64,000 nt of DNA from CAWAHD01 sp963781785. GTDB taxonomy: Bacteria; Planctomycetota; Planctomycetia; Isosphaerales; Isosphaeraceae. The notes below the pieces were generated by a model. That model had not been told where the DNA came from. It did no database searches and was given only the letters and a program-made list of their open reading frames with translations. Where the stretch lies: assembly GCA_963781785.1 (NCBI GenBank), contig CAWAHD010000002.1:1116001-1180000 (forward strand). The letters are read 5' to 3'. Made by a program: the position numbers and the translations under genes. Shown in pieces: positions 1 to 8,921 of the stretch. Within the stretch, counting starts at the first letter, position 1, and every line of letters begins with the position of its first letter.

Positions 1-400
1 ACCCGTCCCTCTTCATCTTCAGCAGGATCTGCCAGTCGGGGTTGTCCAGCCGGGCGGCCTGGTCAACCTGGTTGAGAATGGAGCCGCCGTACTCCTGGAG
101 TTCCTGGGCGGGAAGCTCCTTGAGCGGCATCGCCAGCAGGCTCTCGCGTCGATCGAAAGCCGCCTTGTCGAAGAAGAAGCTCTGGTGCTCCATCATGCAC
201 TTCATGTAGCTCTGGATCGGGTTGCCGGGAGTCATTTCCCGCAACTCCGGCAGGAGCAGGTACCGCAGGGCCGGCTTCGGGGCCGGCGCCGGCGACACGC
301 GCAGCTCGATCAGCGTTTCGGAGTTGGTGATCGTGCCCTCCGCTCGGCACGGAAGGGCCATGACGGCAAGCACCGCGACGCCAAGAAGAATTCGGGGCAC
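1..400 (-). CDS. Secreted protein of unknown function, paralogue A (partial)
   Basis: This gene runs off the left edge; only its first ~133 codons are present. It starts at a GTG (400-398) preceded by a GAGGAG ribosome-binding site about 9 bases upstream. A signal peptide (VPRILLGVAVLAVMALPCRA) is followed by a conserved block with the motifs RYLLLPELREM, PGNPIQSYMKC and FFFDKAAFDRRE. The same blocks occur in the copies at 403-1797 and 9408-10796, so it belongs to a local paralogous family. The stop of paralogue B (405-403) lies just upstream of this start, so the two form a tandem pair. I do not recognise the function. The context (sigma factor plus membrane partner near copy C) suggests an envelope or periplasmic role. 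The frame is open throughout the visible part. Confidence 0.7.
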   Translation of the reverse strand, partial: MPRILLGVAVLAVMALPCRAEGTITNSETLIELRVSPAPAPKPALRYLLLPELREMTPGNPIQSYMKCMMEHQSFFFDKAAFDRRESLLAMPLKELPAQELQEYGGSILNQVDQAARLDNPDWQILLKMKRDG

Positions 401-402
401 GT

Positions 403-1797
403 TCAATGACTCCTCGCAATGGACTTCTCGAGGATGACCTTGTAGTGGATATTGTAGCTGGCATTCTTCTCCTCACCCGCTGGCGGGCTGCCGCGGACGT
501 GAGCGACGGCTCCCCTCAATTCGTAGCGGAATGGCTTGCCGGTGAACGGGTCTTCGGGCAAGGGAACGGAAATCTCGGACAGCTTGGCTGGCAGTGCGCC
601 ATCATGCTGGGCGGCGAAGAGGCGCAAGGCCTCGACGTGCCGCAGAAGGGCGATCCGCTGGTCGAGCCGGCCCTGCGCGGCGAACGGTCGAGGCAAACGG
701 CACGGCATAGCCGACGAGTGCCGAATCCGGCTCCGACTCGATCCGAGGAGCCAGGGCTTCGCTCTGCCAGGTCGGAAAGATCATGGTTTTCGTGAAGTCG
801 TCGAAGCGAACTTCCATCTCCCGTTTCTCATCCAGGAGGAGTATCTGGTCGGCGGGGAACTTGAGCACTAACTCCTCGCCAAGCCCATACTCGACGAGGC
901 GGCGGCGTGCTGCGCTGATCTTCCCCTGGTCCTTGTTCCGCTGGTCCAGCCAGGCCCGCACCTTTGGTTTGGTTGGCTTCACATCGGCGATCATTTTATC
1001 CAACGGCTCGATGCACCGCTTGATCTGGTCCGCGGTCATCGGGGCGCTCTCGTCCAGGTCACGGAACAAGGAATGGAGCATCATTCGCTCACCTTCGATG
1101 GCCTTGCCGAGATGGATAAACGGGCGCGGAAGGTTCGTGAGCGCCCAGAAAAGGTTGGGGCATCCCGGTTGCTCCAGCATCTCCTCCAGGGGCTCGATGG
1201 CCTGGGATGCGATCGCGATTCCGACCAGGTCGGCAATGAAACACGGATGCTCACCCAGGTGGCGCACCATGGCGAAGTTCGTCTGGGCGGTCCGGATCGC
1301 GTCGTCAAAGTGGCCCCGGGCGATCTCGCCACGGAAGCGCACCTTGAGCCCCCTGGCCAGTCCACGAAGCTGCTGGACCTCCGGGAGCAGCGTGCCGTAA
1401 CCGTCGCGCCTCATCGTCAGCAGGATCTCCCAGTCGGGGTGATCGAGCCGGGCCGCCCGGTCAACCTCGCTCAGAACCGACCGGCTGTACTCGTCGAGCC
1501 TTTGTTCGGGGAGCTCCTTGAGCGGCATCGCCAGCAGGCTCTCGCGGCGATCCCAAACTTCCTTGTCGAAGAAGAAGTTCGGCTGCTCCATCATGCACTT
1601 CATGTAGCCCTGGATCGGGTTGCCGGGATTCATTTCCCGCAACTCCGGCAGGAGCAGGTACCGCAGGGCCGGCCTGGGGGCCGGCGCCCATTCACCCTCA
1701 GCTCGATCAGCGTTTCGGAAGTCGGGACTGTTTCGTCGGCCCCGCACGAAGCGGCGAATCCGGCAAGCACCGCGAGGCCAATGGAAGCTCGGCACAC
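403..1797 (-). CDS. Secreted protein of unknown function, paralogue B (frame-broken)
   Basis: This is the same family as copies A and C. A GTG start at 1797 follows GAGGAG and opens a signal peptide (VCRASIGLAVLAGFAASCGA). The reading frame breaks near 1690, just after SETLIELRV, and again near 690-705, just before the block LDQRIALLRHVEALRL. Across both breaks the protein aligns co-linearly with copy C, including FPADQILLLD and ISVPLPEDPFTGKPFRYEL close to the C-terminus. Joined length would be about 460 residues, as in copy C. Either it is a young pseudogene or the two shifts are sequence errors like those seen elsewhere in this window. Function unknown. Confidence 0.6.
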
Positions 1798-1890
1798 GGG
1801 AAACAGACTCCTCGCGAAGAAACGGCGCCAGTGGCGGGATGCCACCGCGATACCGCGGGGCCATACGCTCGCAACGACAAGTGTAAAATG

Positions 1891-1948
1891 GTCGTCTGAC
1901 GCTTGTCAAGCATCCCGGGGCGATTTCTCCTCTTTCGTCAGGGTCACC
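1891..1948 (-). pseudogene. 3'-end scar of a further copy of the paralogue family
   Basis: These 58 bases align without gaps, with about 7 mismatches, to 9378-9435, which is the last few codons plus downstream flank of paralogue C. Read on the minus strand the scar still encodes VTLTKEEK (copy C ends VTLTKQEK), but the stop codon is changed. Nothing of the remaining gene is visible upstream to about 2230. I infer that another copy once stood here and was truncated. The stretch 1949-2231 beyond it shows no gene. Confidence 0.55.
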
Positions 1949-2231
1949 CCAAGGCCAGGGGTGCTTCAGAGCGTTCGTTCACTGTCAAAAAGAACGACTG
2001 GTACCGCTGGGCCAGTGCATCGCTGTCCCAGCGGCGGGCCTCAATCCTGGCTCGCTCACGATGGCTCGCTTCAAACTCCGGATCGTCCCAGAGGCGCATC
2101 GATGACAGCTACCCAGGGGGCAACCTCCTGCGCGGTCGGCACCATGCCGCTCAAGGGCGTGCACCGCTCGGGAATCGTGAACACGAACCCGGCGTCGCCC
2201 AGAGTCAAGGGAGATCAGCAAATTGAGGAAT

Positions 2232-2963
2232 CTTTAACCACGGAAAGCACCGATCGACACGGAAGGAGACCGCTGGATCGGAGGGCAGCTATGCCCGCAG
2301 ATGGGTCTGTTTGTCGCCTTTCGCTCCGCGAAAGTGTGCGGTCAAAATCGGCGATTGGCCTCTCGGATCGAAGGATACCCCGAGCGTCGGGGACGCCTTT
2401 TGTCGCCTTTCGCTCCGCGAAAGTAGGCGATCTCAAATGGCGATTGGCCTCCTGGATCGAAGGATCCGTCGAGCGTCGGGGACGCCTTTTGTCGCCTTTC
2501 GCTCCGCGAAAGTGTGCTCTCCCAATAATCGATACGCGACTTTATTCTGACATCGGCGAGTGTCGTTGAACGATTCGTCGCTCCGCCGGAAGGATTTGCC
2601 CCCAGCATCGGTGTAGTCTTTAGCAGAGAAAATGCGCGACTTTCGCGGAGCGAAAGGCGACTTTGTTCTGACCACAGCGCTATTACCCGTATCCATCTGC
2701 GTTCGTGGCGGCCGCTGGAACACAGGCACAACTTTCGCGGAGCGAAAGGCGACTTTGTTCTGACCACAGCGCTGTTACCCGTGTTCATCTGCCTGACCAG
2801 CCTCCCCGGTGGACAAGACTCTCGGTGCTTGCAGGTCCAGCATTCCGGCTCCTGCCGACCGATGGTGCCTGACTGGCTCTTCGCCTTATGGCTTTCTGCC
2901 GTTTTCCTCTTTCGCTTCTCCGCTCGATTTTTCCGTGTAGATCCGTGCCTTCCGTGGTTAAAG
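2232..2963. repeat. Composite element bounded by a 33-bp inverted repeat
   Basis: A 33-base sequence at 2232-2264, beginning CTTTAACCACGGAA, reappears inverted at 2931-2963 with three mismatches. The ~670 bases between hold the five palindrome copies described in the next entry. Immediately beyond the right inverted repeat lies the truncated RAYT transposase (2974-3177), whose reading frame runs into the repeat and loses homology there. The structure looks like a non-autonomous insertion that cut the transposase gene, but I see no certain target-site duplication. Confidence 0.55.
2313..2753. repeat. Five copies of a 23-bp REP-like palindrome
   Basis: The unit GTCGCCTTTCGCTCCGCG plus AAAGT occurs forward at 2313-2335, 2402-2424 and 2491-2513 and inverted at 2639-2661 and 2731-2753. 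Its core can form a hairpin (CTTTCGC / GCGAAAG around a short loop). The forward copies lie in a tandem unit of about 89 bases and the inverted ones in a unit of about 92 bases that also repeats the text CTTTGTTCTGACCACAGCGC. Translations of this region (SLRES, SPFAPRK) are repeat artefacts, not genes. Confidence 0.75.
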
Positions 2964-2973
2964 CGTTTTGATG

Positions 2974-3177
2974 TTCCGGCCAGACAACAAAGTGCCAGTG
3001 ATTCGACTTGACACAATACGACAGGATGCGGATGGGTCGCCGATCGTGTGCCTCCACCATCACCCGCTCGAACGCCTCGAAGTCGGCATCCTTGCGAAAC
3101 ATAGGCATCCGCCCGACCGATCGGTTCAAGACGTGATAAGCCTGCCCACCAGGCGCGACTCTAGCAGTCCTTGGCAT
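2974..3177 (-). pseudogene. REP-associated tyrosine transposase (RAYT), N-terminal fragment
   Basis: The first ~68 residues match the Y1/RAYT transposase family: start MPRTARVAPGG, then YHVLNRSVG, MFRKDADFEAFE and the catalytic HUH-type motif in NHWHFVVWP (His-Trp-His). Homology stops right after this motif, where the frame enters the 33-bp inverted repeat at 2931-2963. The region with the catalytic tyrosine and the whole C-terminal half are missing, so the protein cannot be active. RAYTs are known to be associated with REP palindromes, and such palindromes lie directly beside this fragment. Confidence 0.75.
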
Positions 3178-3393
3178 GATCAGAACGAATACCAGGACGG
3201 CCGATCGAACTCACAATACGAATCGCGTCCCGGTTTCCGTCCCGACAAGTGGGTGTCTGGAATTGGCCCCCTTGGCTTCCTGCCGACGACCGTGCCGAAA
3301 AACTTTGCTTACCGATTGTCTCATTTGACCACAGGTGGGAGAATCCATGGGGTGGTCATGGTGATCGTCTCGATTCATGAGGAAAGTCCGGCG

Positions 3394-3603
3394 ATGAGAG
3401 AGGTCAAGGACGCCGTCCTGGAGCTCGCCAAGCAGCTTCCCGACGAGTGCACGTGGGACGAGGTCATGTACAGGATCTTCGTTCGCCAGAAGATCGACGC
3501 TGGTCTCGAGGACGCCGACGCGGGGCGAGTGACTCCACACGACGAGGTTTTTGAAGAATTCACGAATGACACGCACCCTGTGGACCGACTCGGCACGAGC
3601 TGA
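3394..3603 (+). CDS. Putative antitoxin of a ParE/RelE-type module
   Basis: A 69-residue acidic protein starting MREVKDAVLELAKQLP and containing DECTWDEVMYRIFVRQKI. This matches a short antitoxin-like family usually encoded directly upstream of ParE/RelE toxins. The ATG at 3394 has a GAGGAAA site about 9 bases upstream; an in-frame ATG at 3358 is the alternative. The 3' end overlaps the toxin start by about 38 bases, typical of coupled toxin-antitoxin genes. It probably binds and neutralises the toxin and represses its own promoter, as family members do. No operator was identified. Confidence 0.6.
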   Translation: MREVKDAVLELAKQLPDECTWDEVMYRIFVRQKIDAGLEDADAGRVTPHDEVFEEFTNDTHPVDRLGTS

Positions 3604-3860
3604 TCTACGGGCGATTCACGCATTCATCGCCAGGGACTCTCGCGTTTACGCTCGGCGCACGATCGACCGCCTCAGGAAGGCCGTCAGTCGACTCAGCCGC
3701 TTCCCAGGGTCTGGGGCGACCGTGCCAGAACGGAGCCTCCCAGAACTTCGTGAGATTCTGGTGGGGGATTATCGCGTCATTTATCTATCGACTTGGGAAC
3801 CAGGTCGTCGAAATCATCGCGGTTGTTCACTCCGCGCGTCAGCTCAGGGACGTCGACTGA
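3566..3860 (+). CDS. ParE/RelE-type toxin (single-base frameshift)
   Basis: The N-terminal part MTRTLWTDSARADLRAIHAFI and the block REILVGDYRVIYL are characteristic of the ParE/RelE toxin fold. After codon ~75 the frame is lost; the expected C-terminal block VVEIIAVVHSARQLRDVD appears in another frame and ends at a TGA at 3858-3860. Removing one T at about 3793 (ACTTGGG to ACTGGG) restores a complete toxin of about 97 residues. This may be a sequence error or real inactivation. RelE members cut ribosome-bound mRNA and ParE members poison gyrase; which applies here cannot be told. Confidence 0.65.
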
Positions 3861-3878
3861 GACTCCCTCGTTTTCGGC

Positions 3879-4145
3879 TTGTTCGAGGGCGCTGGTACGG
3901 CACGAACTGGCCAAGCGGACTACCCTCGAAGCGGCATTCACGTGCCGTTCGTCGTGCAATGGAAGGGCAGGCTGGCGCCCGATTCGGTGTATGTGCGGCC
4001 TGAGATTCAGCTCGACGCCGAGCCGACCGCGCCCGCCGCGGCCGGGATCGCGCTCAGACCGGAGTGGAAGCTCGACGGCGGCGACCTCGCGCAGCCGCTC
4101 ATGGCTGGCTGCGAAGAATCGGCCCAGCAGCCGGCCATCCTTTAG
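3879..4145 (+). pseudogene. Sulfatase fragment
   Basis: About 85 residues resemble an internal to C-terminal stretch of arylsulfatase-family enzymes: GIHVPFVVQWKGRL, then an IQLD..PTA..AAGI block and PEWKLDG. The N-terminal catalytic region (with the formylglycine-forming C/S-x-P-x-R motif) is absent, and recognisable homology ends at about 4140. It begins just after the toxin gene. A gene remnant; it cannot be functional. Confidence 0.5.
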
Positions 4146-4377
4146 CTGCGCAATCCGGCCGCCGAGTCTGATCTGTCCGATCCGACCGATCAGTCCGATG
4201 AGACGCGGCGGCCGGCGTCGCGGTTCAGCCTGGGATCGCCGATCCCAGCGGGGTACACGGCTGCGCGTTACGCGGAAGTAAAGGAAAAGGACGTTGGGCG
4301 GCGTCGATGGGCCAGTCACAAGCGCACCACGACGGCCGTCGAAGAGCGGCAGCGACGCGGCGTCGCGTCGGTTGGCT

Positions 4378-4403
4378 AGGTGGGAGGAGCCAGACTCCCA
4401 CCT
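4378..4403. terminator. Hairpin with 9-bp perfect stem
   Basis: AGGTGGGAG and CTCCCACCT form a 9-base-pair stem around an 8-base loop, followed by TTCGG rather than a T run. It could be a weak terminator or a single palindromic repeat. The rest of 4146-4572 shows no convincing gene. Confidence 0.35.
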
Positions 4404-4572
4404 TTCGGTCATGTGTGCGTACAGGCATTCAGAATAGCGCCTGTCGGCCATCCACCAATGCAGAGTTTCGCGCTAAATGTGCACTCTAAGTCACCCAACA
4501 TTCAGCCAGCTAACGAAATACGCTTGTCGCGAATCCGCAGGCCACCCCAGCGAATTCTTGGGTGTCTGGCAT

Positions 4573-4713
4573 CCCCGCCAGCGGCTCGCAGAACATGAAA
4601 ATGCTCGCCGTTCGTGCCCGCTCGTACTCGTAGTCCTCGCGACGCGGATGCTTCTTCGTTCCAGCAATCGGCGTTCGTGTTTCTTTGAGCAACGGGATCG
4701 GCTGCTCGTCCAT
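4573..4713 (-). pseudogene. IS630-family transposase fragment
   Basis: About 47 residues match the central DDE region of IS630-type transposases: MDEQPIPLLKETRTPIA, HPRREDYEYER and ASIFMFCEPLAG. The first Asp (in MDEQP) would be a catalytic residue. Upstream sequence is out of frame and downstream homology is lost, so this is a short scar of an insertion sequence. No terminal inverted repeats were found. Confidence 0.55.
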
Positions 4714-4815
4714 ACATCCGCGATCGCCAAGGTCAGCGTCGGCCCAGATCGATGGCTACCTGAGCCACGTGAACCACCAAAAAGAATGAGAATGTCCCCT
4801 TTGCGGGTCCGTTTT

Positions 4816-5856
4816 TCAGAACTCGACTACCTCGCCCGAGGAACGGGTCGCCAAGGCCCGCCAGACCGTCAGATTAACTCCGTCCGAGAAAAAGCGGACG
4901 CTTCCATCCATCAACATGGCGTTAACGCCGCCCGGATGGTAGCCGCTAGCCTTGAACACGCCCTGCTCATGGATTCGGATCCAAAGGGGCTTTACCGTGT
5001 CGGTATTCAGGGCGCAATCTGGTATTCTCGCATTGGGCGGGGCGCAATGATTGTAGTCGGTGAAATGGAAGCCCGAAAGGAACCAGGATTCACCCCCGCG
5101 AGAGTCTTGCGGAAGAGTAAGCGCAAGTTCCGAGCAGAAACGGACCGCCTCGTCGGCGTTCCACAAGGCTTGAGGGATATTGGGCGGTGTTGCGGTGGTA
5201 AGGTAAAGGTAGTCGCCGCCCAGCTTGAAAGTGCCCTTGGTCCAGTCACCCTGGAGCCGCTCGGATACACCAACGGTTGATGAAAGCCCGTCCGTGAAAG
5301 CAGAGGGAGGATAGGCGGCGTGCACGGTGAACGGGCCGGATTCCGACAACGGATAGTAACTGCCGGGCACCCACAACGCCGTGGGGCCCGTATTGAAGCG
5401 GTAGTTGACCCGGCCGAATCCGGACACCGGGGGCTGGCCATCGGAGGGACAGAGCACGGATCCAAGAACGGTTGTCATGACGGTATGGTTGAGAGCGGCC
5501 GCCCGCACTGGCGGAAGCGAAAAGTTCGTTGCGTTAAAGAGCGGGACCTGGTCAAGTTGTGCAAGCATCCGCACGATCGGACTGTAAGCATAAGTCGCGA
5601 GAAAGAAAGGCGTACCGGGCACGGGATGGGTGTTCAGATTTATCCCTGGGAAGACACCCTGCTGTGCGACATAGCTGTGCAGCGCCAGACCGAGCTGCTT
5701 CAGATTGTTTTTGCATTGAAGCCTCCTCGACGCTTCTCGTGCCGACTGGACAGCGGGCAGGAGCAGGGCCGCTAGGACACCGATGATGAAGACAACCACC
5801 AATAGCTCGATGAGGGTGAATCCCCGGTCCTGGGCTTGGTCTCGATCCGCACTCAT
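4816..5856 (-). CDS. DUF1559 pseudopilin-like protein
   Basis: A 346-residue protein with the type IV pilin/pseudopilin N-terminus GFTLIELLVVVFIIGVLAAL. The Gly-Phe processing site is followed by one hydrophobic helix, then SAREASRRLQCKNNLKQLGLALHSY, a hallmark of planctomycete DUF1559 proteins. The C-terminal block GYHPGGVNAMLMDGSVRFFSDGV is the other family signature. Probably processed by a prepilin peptidase and held in the inner membrane or assembled by type II-like secretion machinery; no experimental function is firmly established. The ATG at 5856 lies one base after the stop of the preceding gene (5858-5860), so the two are translationally coupled. The frame is intact. Confidence 0.9.
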   Translation of the reverse strand: MSADRDQAQDRGFTLIELLVVVFIIGVLAALLLPAVQSAREASRRLQCKNNLKQLGLALHSYVAQQGVFPGINLNTHPVPGTPFFLATYAYSPIVRMLAQLDQVPLFNATNFSLPPVRAAALNHTVMTTVLGSVLCPSDGQPPVSGFGRVNYRFNTGPTALWVPGSYYPLSESGPFTVHAAYPPSAFTDGLSSTVGVSERLQGDWTKGTFKLGGDYLYLTTATPPNIPQALWNADEAVRFCSELALTLPQDSRGGESWFLSGFHFTDYNHCAPPNARIPDCALNTDTVKPLWIRIHEQGVFKASGYHPGGVNAMLMDGSVRFFSDGVNLTVWRALATRSSGEVVEF

Positions 5857-5857
5857 T

Positions 5858-6952
5858 TCACACCCCCGAAGCGCTTCTTCGTATCCGTCGCACCAAAAGG
5901 AGGGCGGCGCCGGCGACCATCGCCAGGATGACGGCGGCGAGGACGAACACCCAGAACGGGGTCGGGGCGATTTCGCCCGGCATCTCCGGCGGAGGTGGCA
6001 ACGGCAACAGCGGCATGGCGCCTCTGGGAGTCGAAGCTGGCAGCTTGAGCAGGCTCCAGCTCTTCTGCTTGGGGTGGACCACCTTTTTTACCATGTCGTT
6101 CAAGGCGACCGGTTCGGGAAAATCCAACTGAAACACGTCGGGACCGGGTTTATGCCGTGTATCGATCTGGGTCACGACAAACCGATCGACAATCGCTCCC
6201 GGTCCGATGATGTGCAGCCTTCGCCGGGGAAGCCAGCCTGCGCTGGGCACATGCTCCAGATCAGCAAAAATGAACGTGACGTCGACGTTATTCGGATTGT
6301 AATGCTCGAGGATGCGCAAGGGGACGCACCCGCGATCGACGTCAATCCAGAACGTGCGCTTTCCGTCTTTCCACGTGTAGCTGAACTTGCAGACCTTGCG
6401 GTCGCCGAGCCGAGAATCCATATCGAGCCCGGCAAGCGTCACCTTTCCGTCCTTTACCCAAGTGAGGTCCTGAAACAGGTCGTAGGCACCGCCCCCCCTA
6501 TCTCCGATCCAGAGAGGAAACTCGAAGGTATCGTGCTTGTAAAACGCGTCGGTGCCCGGCGAGAGCATCAGGCCATGCAAGAACGTGGTATTCTTATGGT
6601 ACGGCTGCATGTTGTCCCGCAGGGTAACCTTGCCGTCGGTCAGCAGACGGTAAGCCATCGTCAAGGACGTCCACGTGGTCGCAGCCCCAAGCACTCCGGG
6701 CTCGGCTACCAGGTCGTACCTGGCATTCTTGCCGTCGAAAGCGTAAAAGCCGTCTTCCTTGAAAGCCTGCGAGAAAACCTCGGCCTCAGCATCGGCGAGG
6801 CTTGCCGACAATCCCCTTGTGAACTCGAAGTGAAACGAGCCGTACGCAAAGGCATCTTTATTCGCCTTGTACGACAATCCGAGGTAGTCGAGCTGTTGCG
6901 CCCGATCGTCGTTCTGGCAGCAGAGCGCGGCTGCAAGACTCAAGGCTAGCAT
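5858..6952 (-). CDS. Exported, membrane-anchored protein of unknown function
   Basis: I chose the ATG at 6952, which opens a signal peptide (MLALSLAAALCCQ); an upstream in-frame start at 7015 would place extra charged residues before it. About 300 residues of soluble domain follow with no motif I recognise. Near the C-terminus there is a proline-rich linker (LPLPPPPEMPGE) and one transmembrane helix (WVFVLAAVILAMVAGAALLL) followed by RRIRR, so the bulk should face outward. It overlaps the end of the DUF1573 gene by about 7 bases and abuts the DUF1559 gene, so the three form one operon. It may act with the pseudopilin; this is inference from position only. Confidence 0.7.
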   Translation of the reverse strand: MLALSLAAALCCQNDDRAQQLDYLGLSYKANKDAFAYGSFHFEFTRGLSASLADAEAEVFSQAFKEDGFYAFDGKNARYDLVAEPGVLGAATTWTSLTMAYRLLTDGKVTLRDNMQPYHKNTTFLHGLMLSPGTDAFYKHDTFEFPLWIGDRGGGAYDLFQDLTWVKDGKVTLAGLDMDSRLGDRKVCKFSYTWKDGKRTFWIDVDRGCVPLRILEHYNPNNVDVTFIFADLEHVPSAGWLPRRRLHIIGPGAIVDRFVVTQIDTRHKPGPDVFQLDFPEPVALNDMVKKVVHPKQKSWSLLKLPASTPRGAMPLLPLPPPPEMPGEIAPTPFWVFVLAAVILAMVAGAALLLVRRIRRSASGV

Positions 6953-7533
6953 GGCCCTGCCCTTGTAATCTTCGAGGTTCCAAATGCCTTGACGGAAACT
7001 TGCTTTGCGGTCCACGCTCCGTTGGCATCACAGCCGAACGAGCCAAGGTTCAGAACGCCCGGATCCGCCACGATGGAGGGAATCGAAGTGAATTCAACAG
7101 TGTAGGACCAATCCTTAAACCGTGGGTAGTCCGTCTTTAAGATGCATGCAGCAGACTTTCGGGTATATGCCGGTGGGACGGCCACACTGATTGAAAGTTT
7201 GGTCGCTTCCCCCGGTGCCAGCTGTTATCGTTCCAGCTTGAAGGATGCACAGCCGCATGTTCGGTAGACGTCTAGGATCCGCACGTTCTCACGATTTTCA
7301 TTCCGTACGGTGAATTCATGCGTTACGGTAGATTCTTTGTCGGCAAGGACATATCCTGCGGAGTAAGTCTCCCGCGGAGCCGAGTGCATGCTGCGGTTGC
7401 ACCCGCAACTGGATGTCAGGAAAAAAAAGAGGGCGAGAGGCAAGGGAAAGGCCAAAGGCCGGCGAGGGGAGAACGCAGAGGGAGGCGAAAGGCGAGCAGT
7501 ATTCTCACGCTTCCCGATTGGTGCTGAGCACAT
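6946..7533 (-). CDS. DUF1573 lipoprotein with an internal in-frame stop
   Basis: The N-terminus has a hydrophobic segment ending LTSSCGC, a plausible lipobox. Then comes the DUF1573 signature EFTVRNENRENVRILDVY followed by TCGCASF, an Ig-like domain common in Bacteroidetes and Planctomycetes. The frame meets a TAA just after FKLER (about 7222-7224). Beyond it the same frame continues for ~90 codons with family-like sequence (QLAPGEATKLSISVAVPP) to a stop at 6946. A nonsense mutation, a base-calling error (e.g. GAA or CAA to TAA) or readthrough could explain this. Because the frame is unchanged, it differs from the indel breaks elsewhere. First gene of the cluster leading to DUF1559. Confidence 0.65.
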
Positions 7534-7726
7534 GGCTGGTCGCCTCCCGAAAAAGGGGCGCCGACGCTCGTCACACTCGGAAATCTATCTAAAAATCCAC
7601 AAATCCAAAAGATAAGCTACCTGCGCACGATGGCCATGTCAAGAGTGGGGTCATCGCAGCTGCAGTTCAGACGTAAGCCGGCGGCCGCCGGCCGGCCAGA
7701 GGCTAGGTGCAGTCGGATTCGGCATC

Positions 7727-8073
7727 GGGCGGCTTCGCGGTGTCAGCCTTGGCGGCTTCGCGGTGTCTGGCGGCTTCGCGGTGTCAGCCTTTGGCGGCTT
7801 CGCGGTGTGGCGGCTTCGCGGTGTCAGCCTTTGTTTTTGGTTTTGGCGGCTTCGCGGTGTCAGCCTTTGTTTTTGGTTTTTGGGTCGCTCATGGGGCGGC
7901 TCGGTGTCAGCCTTGGCGGCTTCGCGGTGTCGGCGGCTTCGCGGTGTCAGCCTTTGTTTTTGGTTTTTGGGTCGCTCATGGGGCGGCTCGGTGTCAGCCT
8001 TTGTTTTTGGTTTTTGGGTCGCTCATGGGGCGGCTCGGTGTCAGCCTTTGTTTTTGGTTTTTGGGTCGCTCAG
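7727..8073. repeat. Nested tandem repeat array
   Basis: About 350 bases are built from two mixed units. GGCGGCTTCGCGGTGT, often followed by CAGCC, occurs about eight times. A 47-base unit starting TTTGTTTTTGGTTTTTGGG and ending in GGGGCGGCTCGGTGTCAGCC is tandemly repeated at the right end. All three forward frames are open across it, giving repetitive translations that are not real proteins. A decayed RAYT transposase follows immediately on the minus strand. 7534-7726 shows no gene. Confidence 0.8.
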
Positions 8074-8131
8074 ATGTATGACGGACGGTAGCGAAGCCGC
8101 GATCAGAGTCGGGGTTCCGGGGACATCATAC

Positions 8132-8540
8132 TCAATTCCCTGGCTGCCGTTCCGGGGGCTTCTGCTGTTTGCGAATGCGCCGGGGCCGTGGCTTCGGTCC
8201 CGGCTTCTGACGTCTGAGGATTCTGCCGAGGTTCTGTTCGCGCGTTGCCAAAAACTCGTCGTCACCACGAGGCCGCCCAGGACGCGCGTGGGCACGGAGC
8301 AAGTCGATGTCCTCTTCGCAAATCACCCTGGCGAGGAAGCCGCGCCATGGAGGCGCCAACTTCGGGAGACGAGCGACACGTACAAGCGCGTTGTCCAGTC
8401 GGCGCAGCGTGAGCAGCGGCGCTGCTCAACCGATAGCCGCTCGGCGCATTTTCCAGCCCGGCGCACATGGGGTTGAGCTCCACGTACCGCGCGGCGGTCA
8501 GCAGGTACGGCTCATCGATCGCCGCGATGATCCTCCAGGA
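8132..8540 (-). pseudogene. RAYT transposase, C-terminal remnant
   Basis: On the minus strand the segment IDEPYLLTAARYVELNPM matches the conserved YVELNPVRAGLV region of RAYT transposases. After LSSAAAH the frame shifts, and the family C-terminus continues as RPGRPRGDDEF and RRQKPGPKPR. The N-terminal half with the HUH motif is missing. It differs in sequence type from the fragments at 2974-3177 (N-terminal) and 9209-9328, so at least two RAYT genes have decayed here. It borders the array at 7727-8073. Confidence 0.6.
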
Positions 8541-8550
8541 GATCGTGTCA

Positions 8551-8751
8551 GAGCACCGGTGGGAGGGGCTGTTCGGCCGTCCCCAGTCGGCCGACGTCCT
8601 CTCGCGAATGGCGCACGAGGCGCTGGCTGAGGCCCGGGCGGGGCCTCGCGAGGCCGCTCGACATGAACGACCTATGAATTCGTTGTTGCTGCCCCGGTTC
8701 TTCGTGCTGTACCCGGCCTTGCCCGAGCGGATCCGCGAACAGGCGCCGCAT
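8551..8751 (+). pseudogene. Remnant of a second toxin-antitoxin pair
   Basis: The segment WEGLFGRPQSADVLSRMAHE followed by ALAEARAG resembles the C-terminal part of a short antitoxin. After a frame change it ends RPLDMNDL with a TGA at 8675-8677. That stop overlaps an ATG (8674) which opens MNSLLLPRFFVLYPALPER, similar to the start of RelE-like toxins, before homology is lost near 8745. The ATGA overlap is typical of such operons. Both halves are broken, so this is a relic. The similarity is short. Confidence 0.4.
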
Positions 8752-8921
8752 GCCTATCCCACATCGAGCTCCAGCCGGAGCACAACGGCAAGTTGGCGAT
8801 CATCCCGCTGACAGTACCTCAAATGCCGGTTGGATGCCCTGTATCGATCGCGCCACCGACATGGCCTAAGTCCAATTTCTGAAAGGTGATGCGATAAAAA
8901 CCAGGGTTTTTGAGCCCCAAG

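Noticed and set aside
1073..2569. Open frame of 498 codons on the plus strand
   Set aside because: Combines antisense of paralogue B with translated REP palindromes; not a plausible protein.
7707..8476. Repetitive Gly/Phe/Val-rich proteins in three forward frames
   Set aside because: All three frames are open only because of the tandem repeat; no start signal and no domain.
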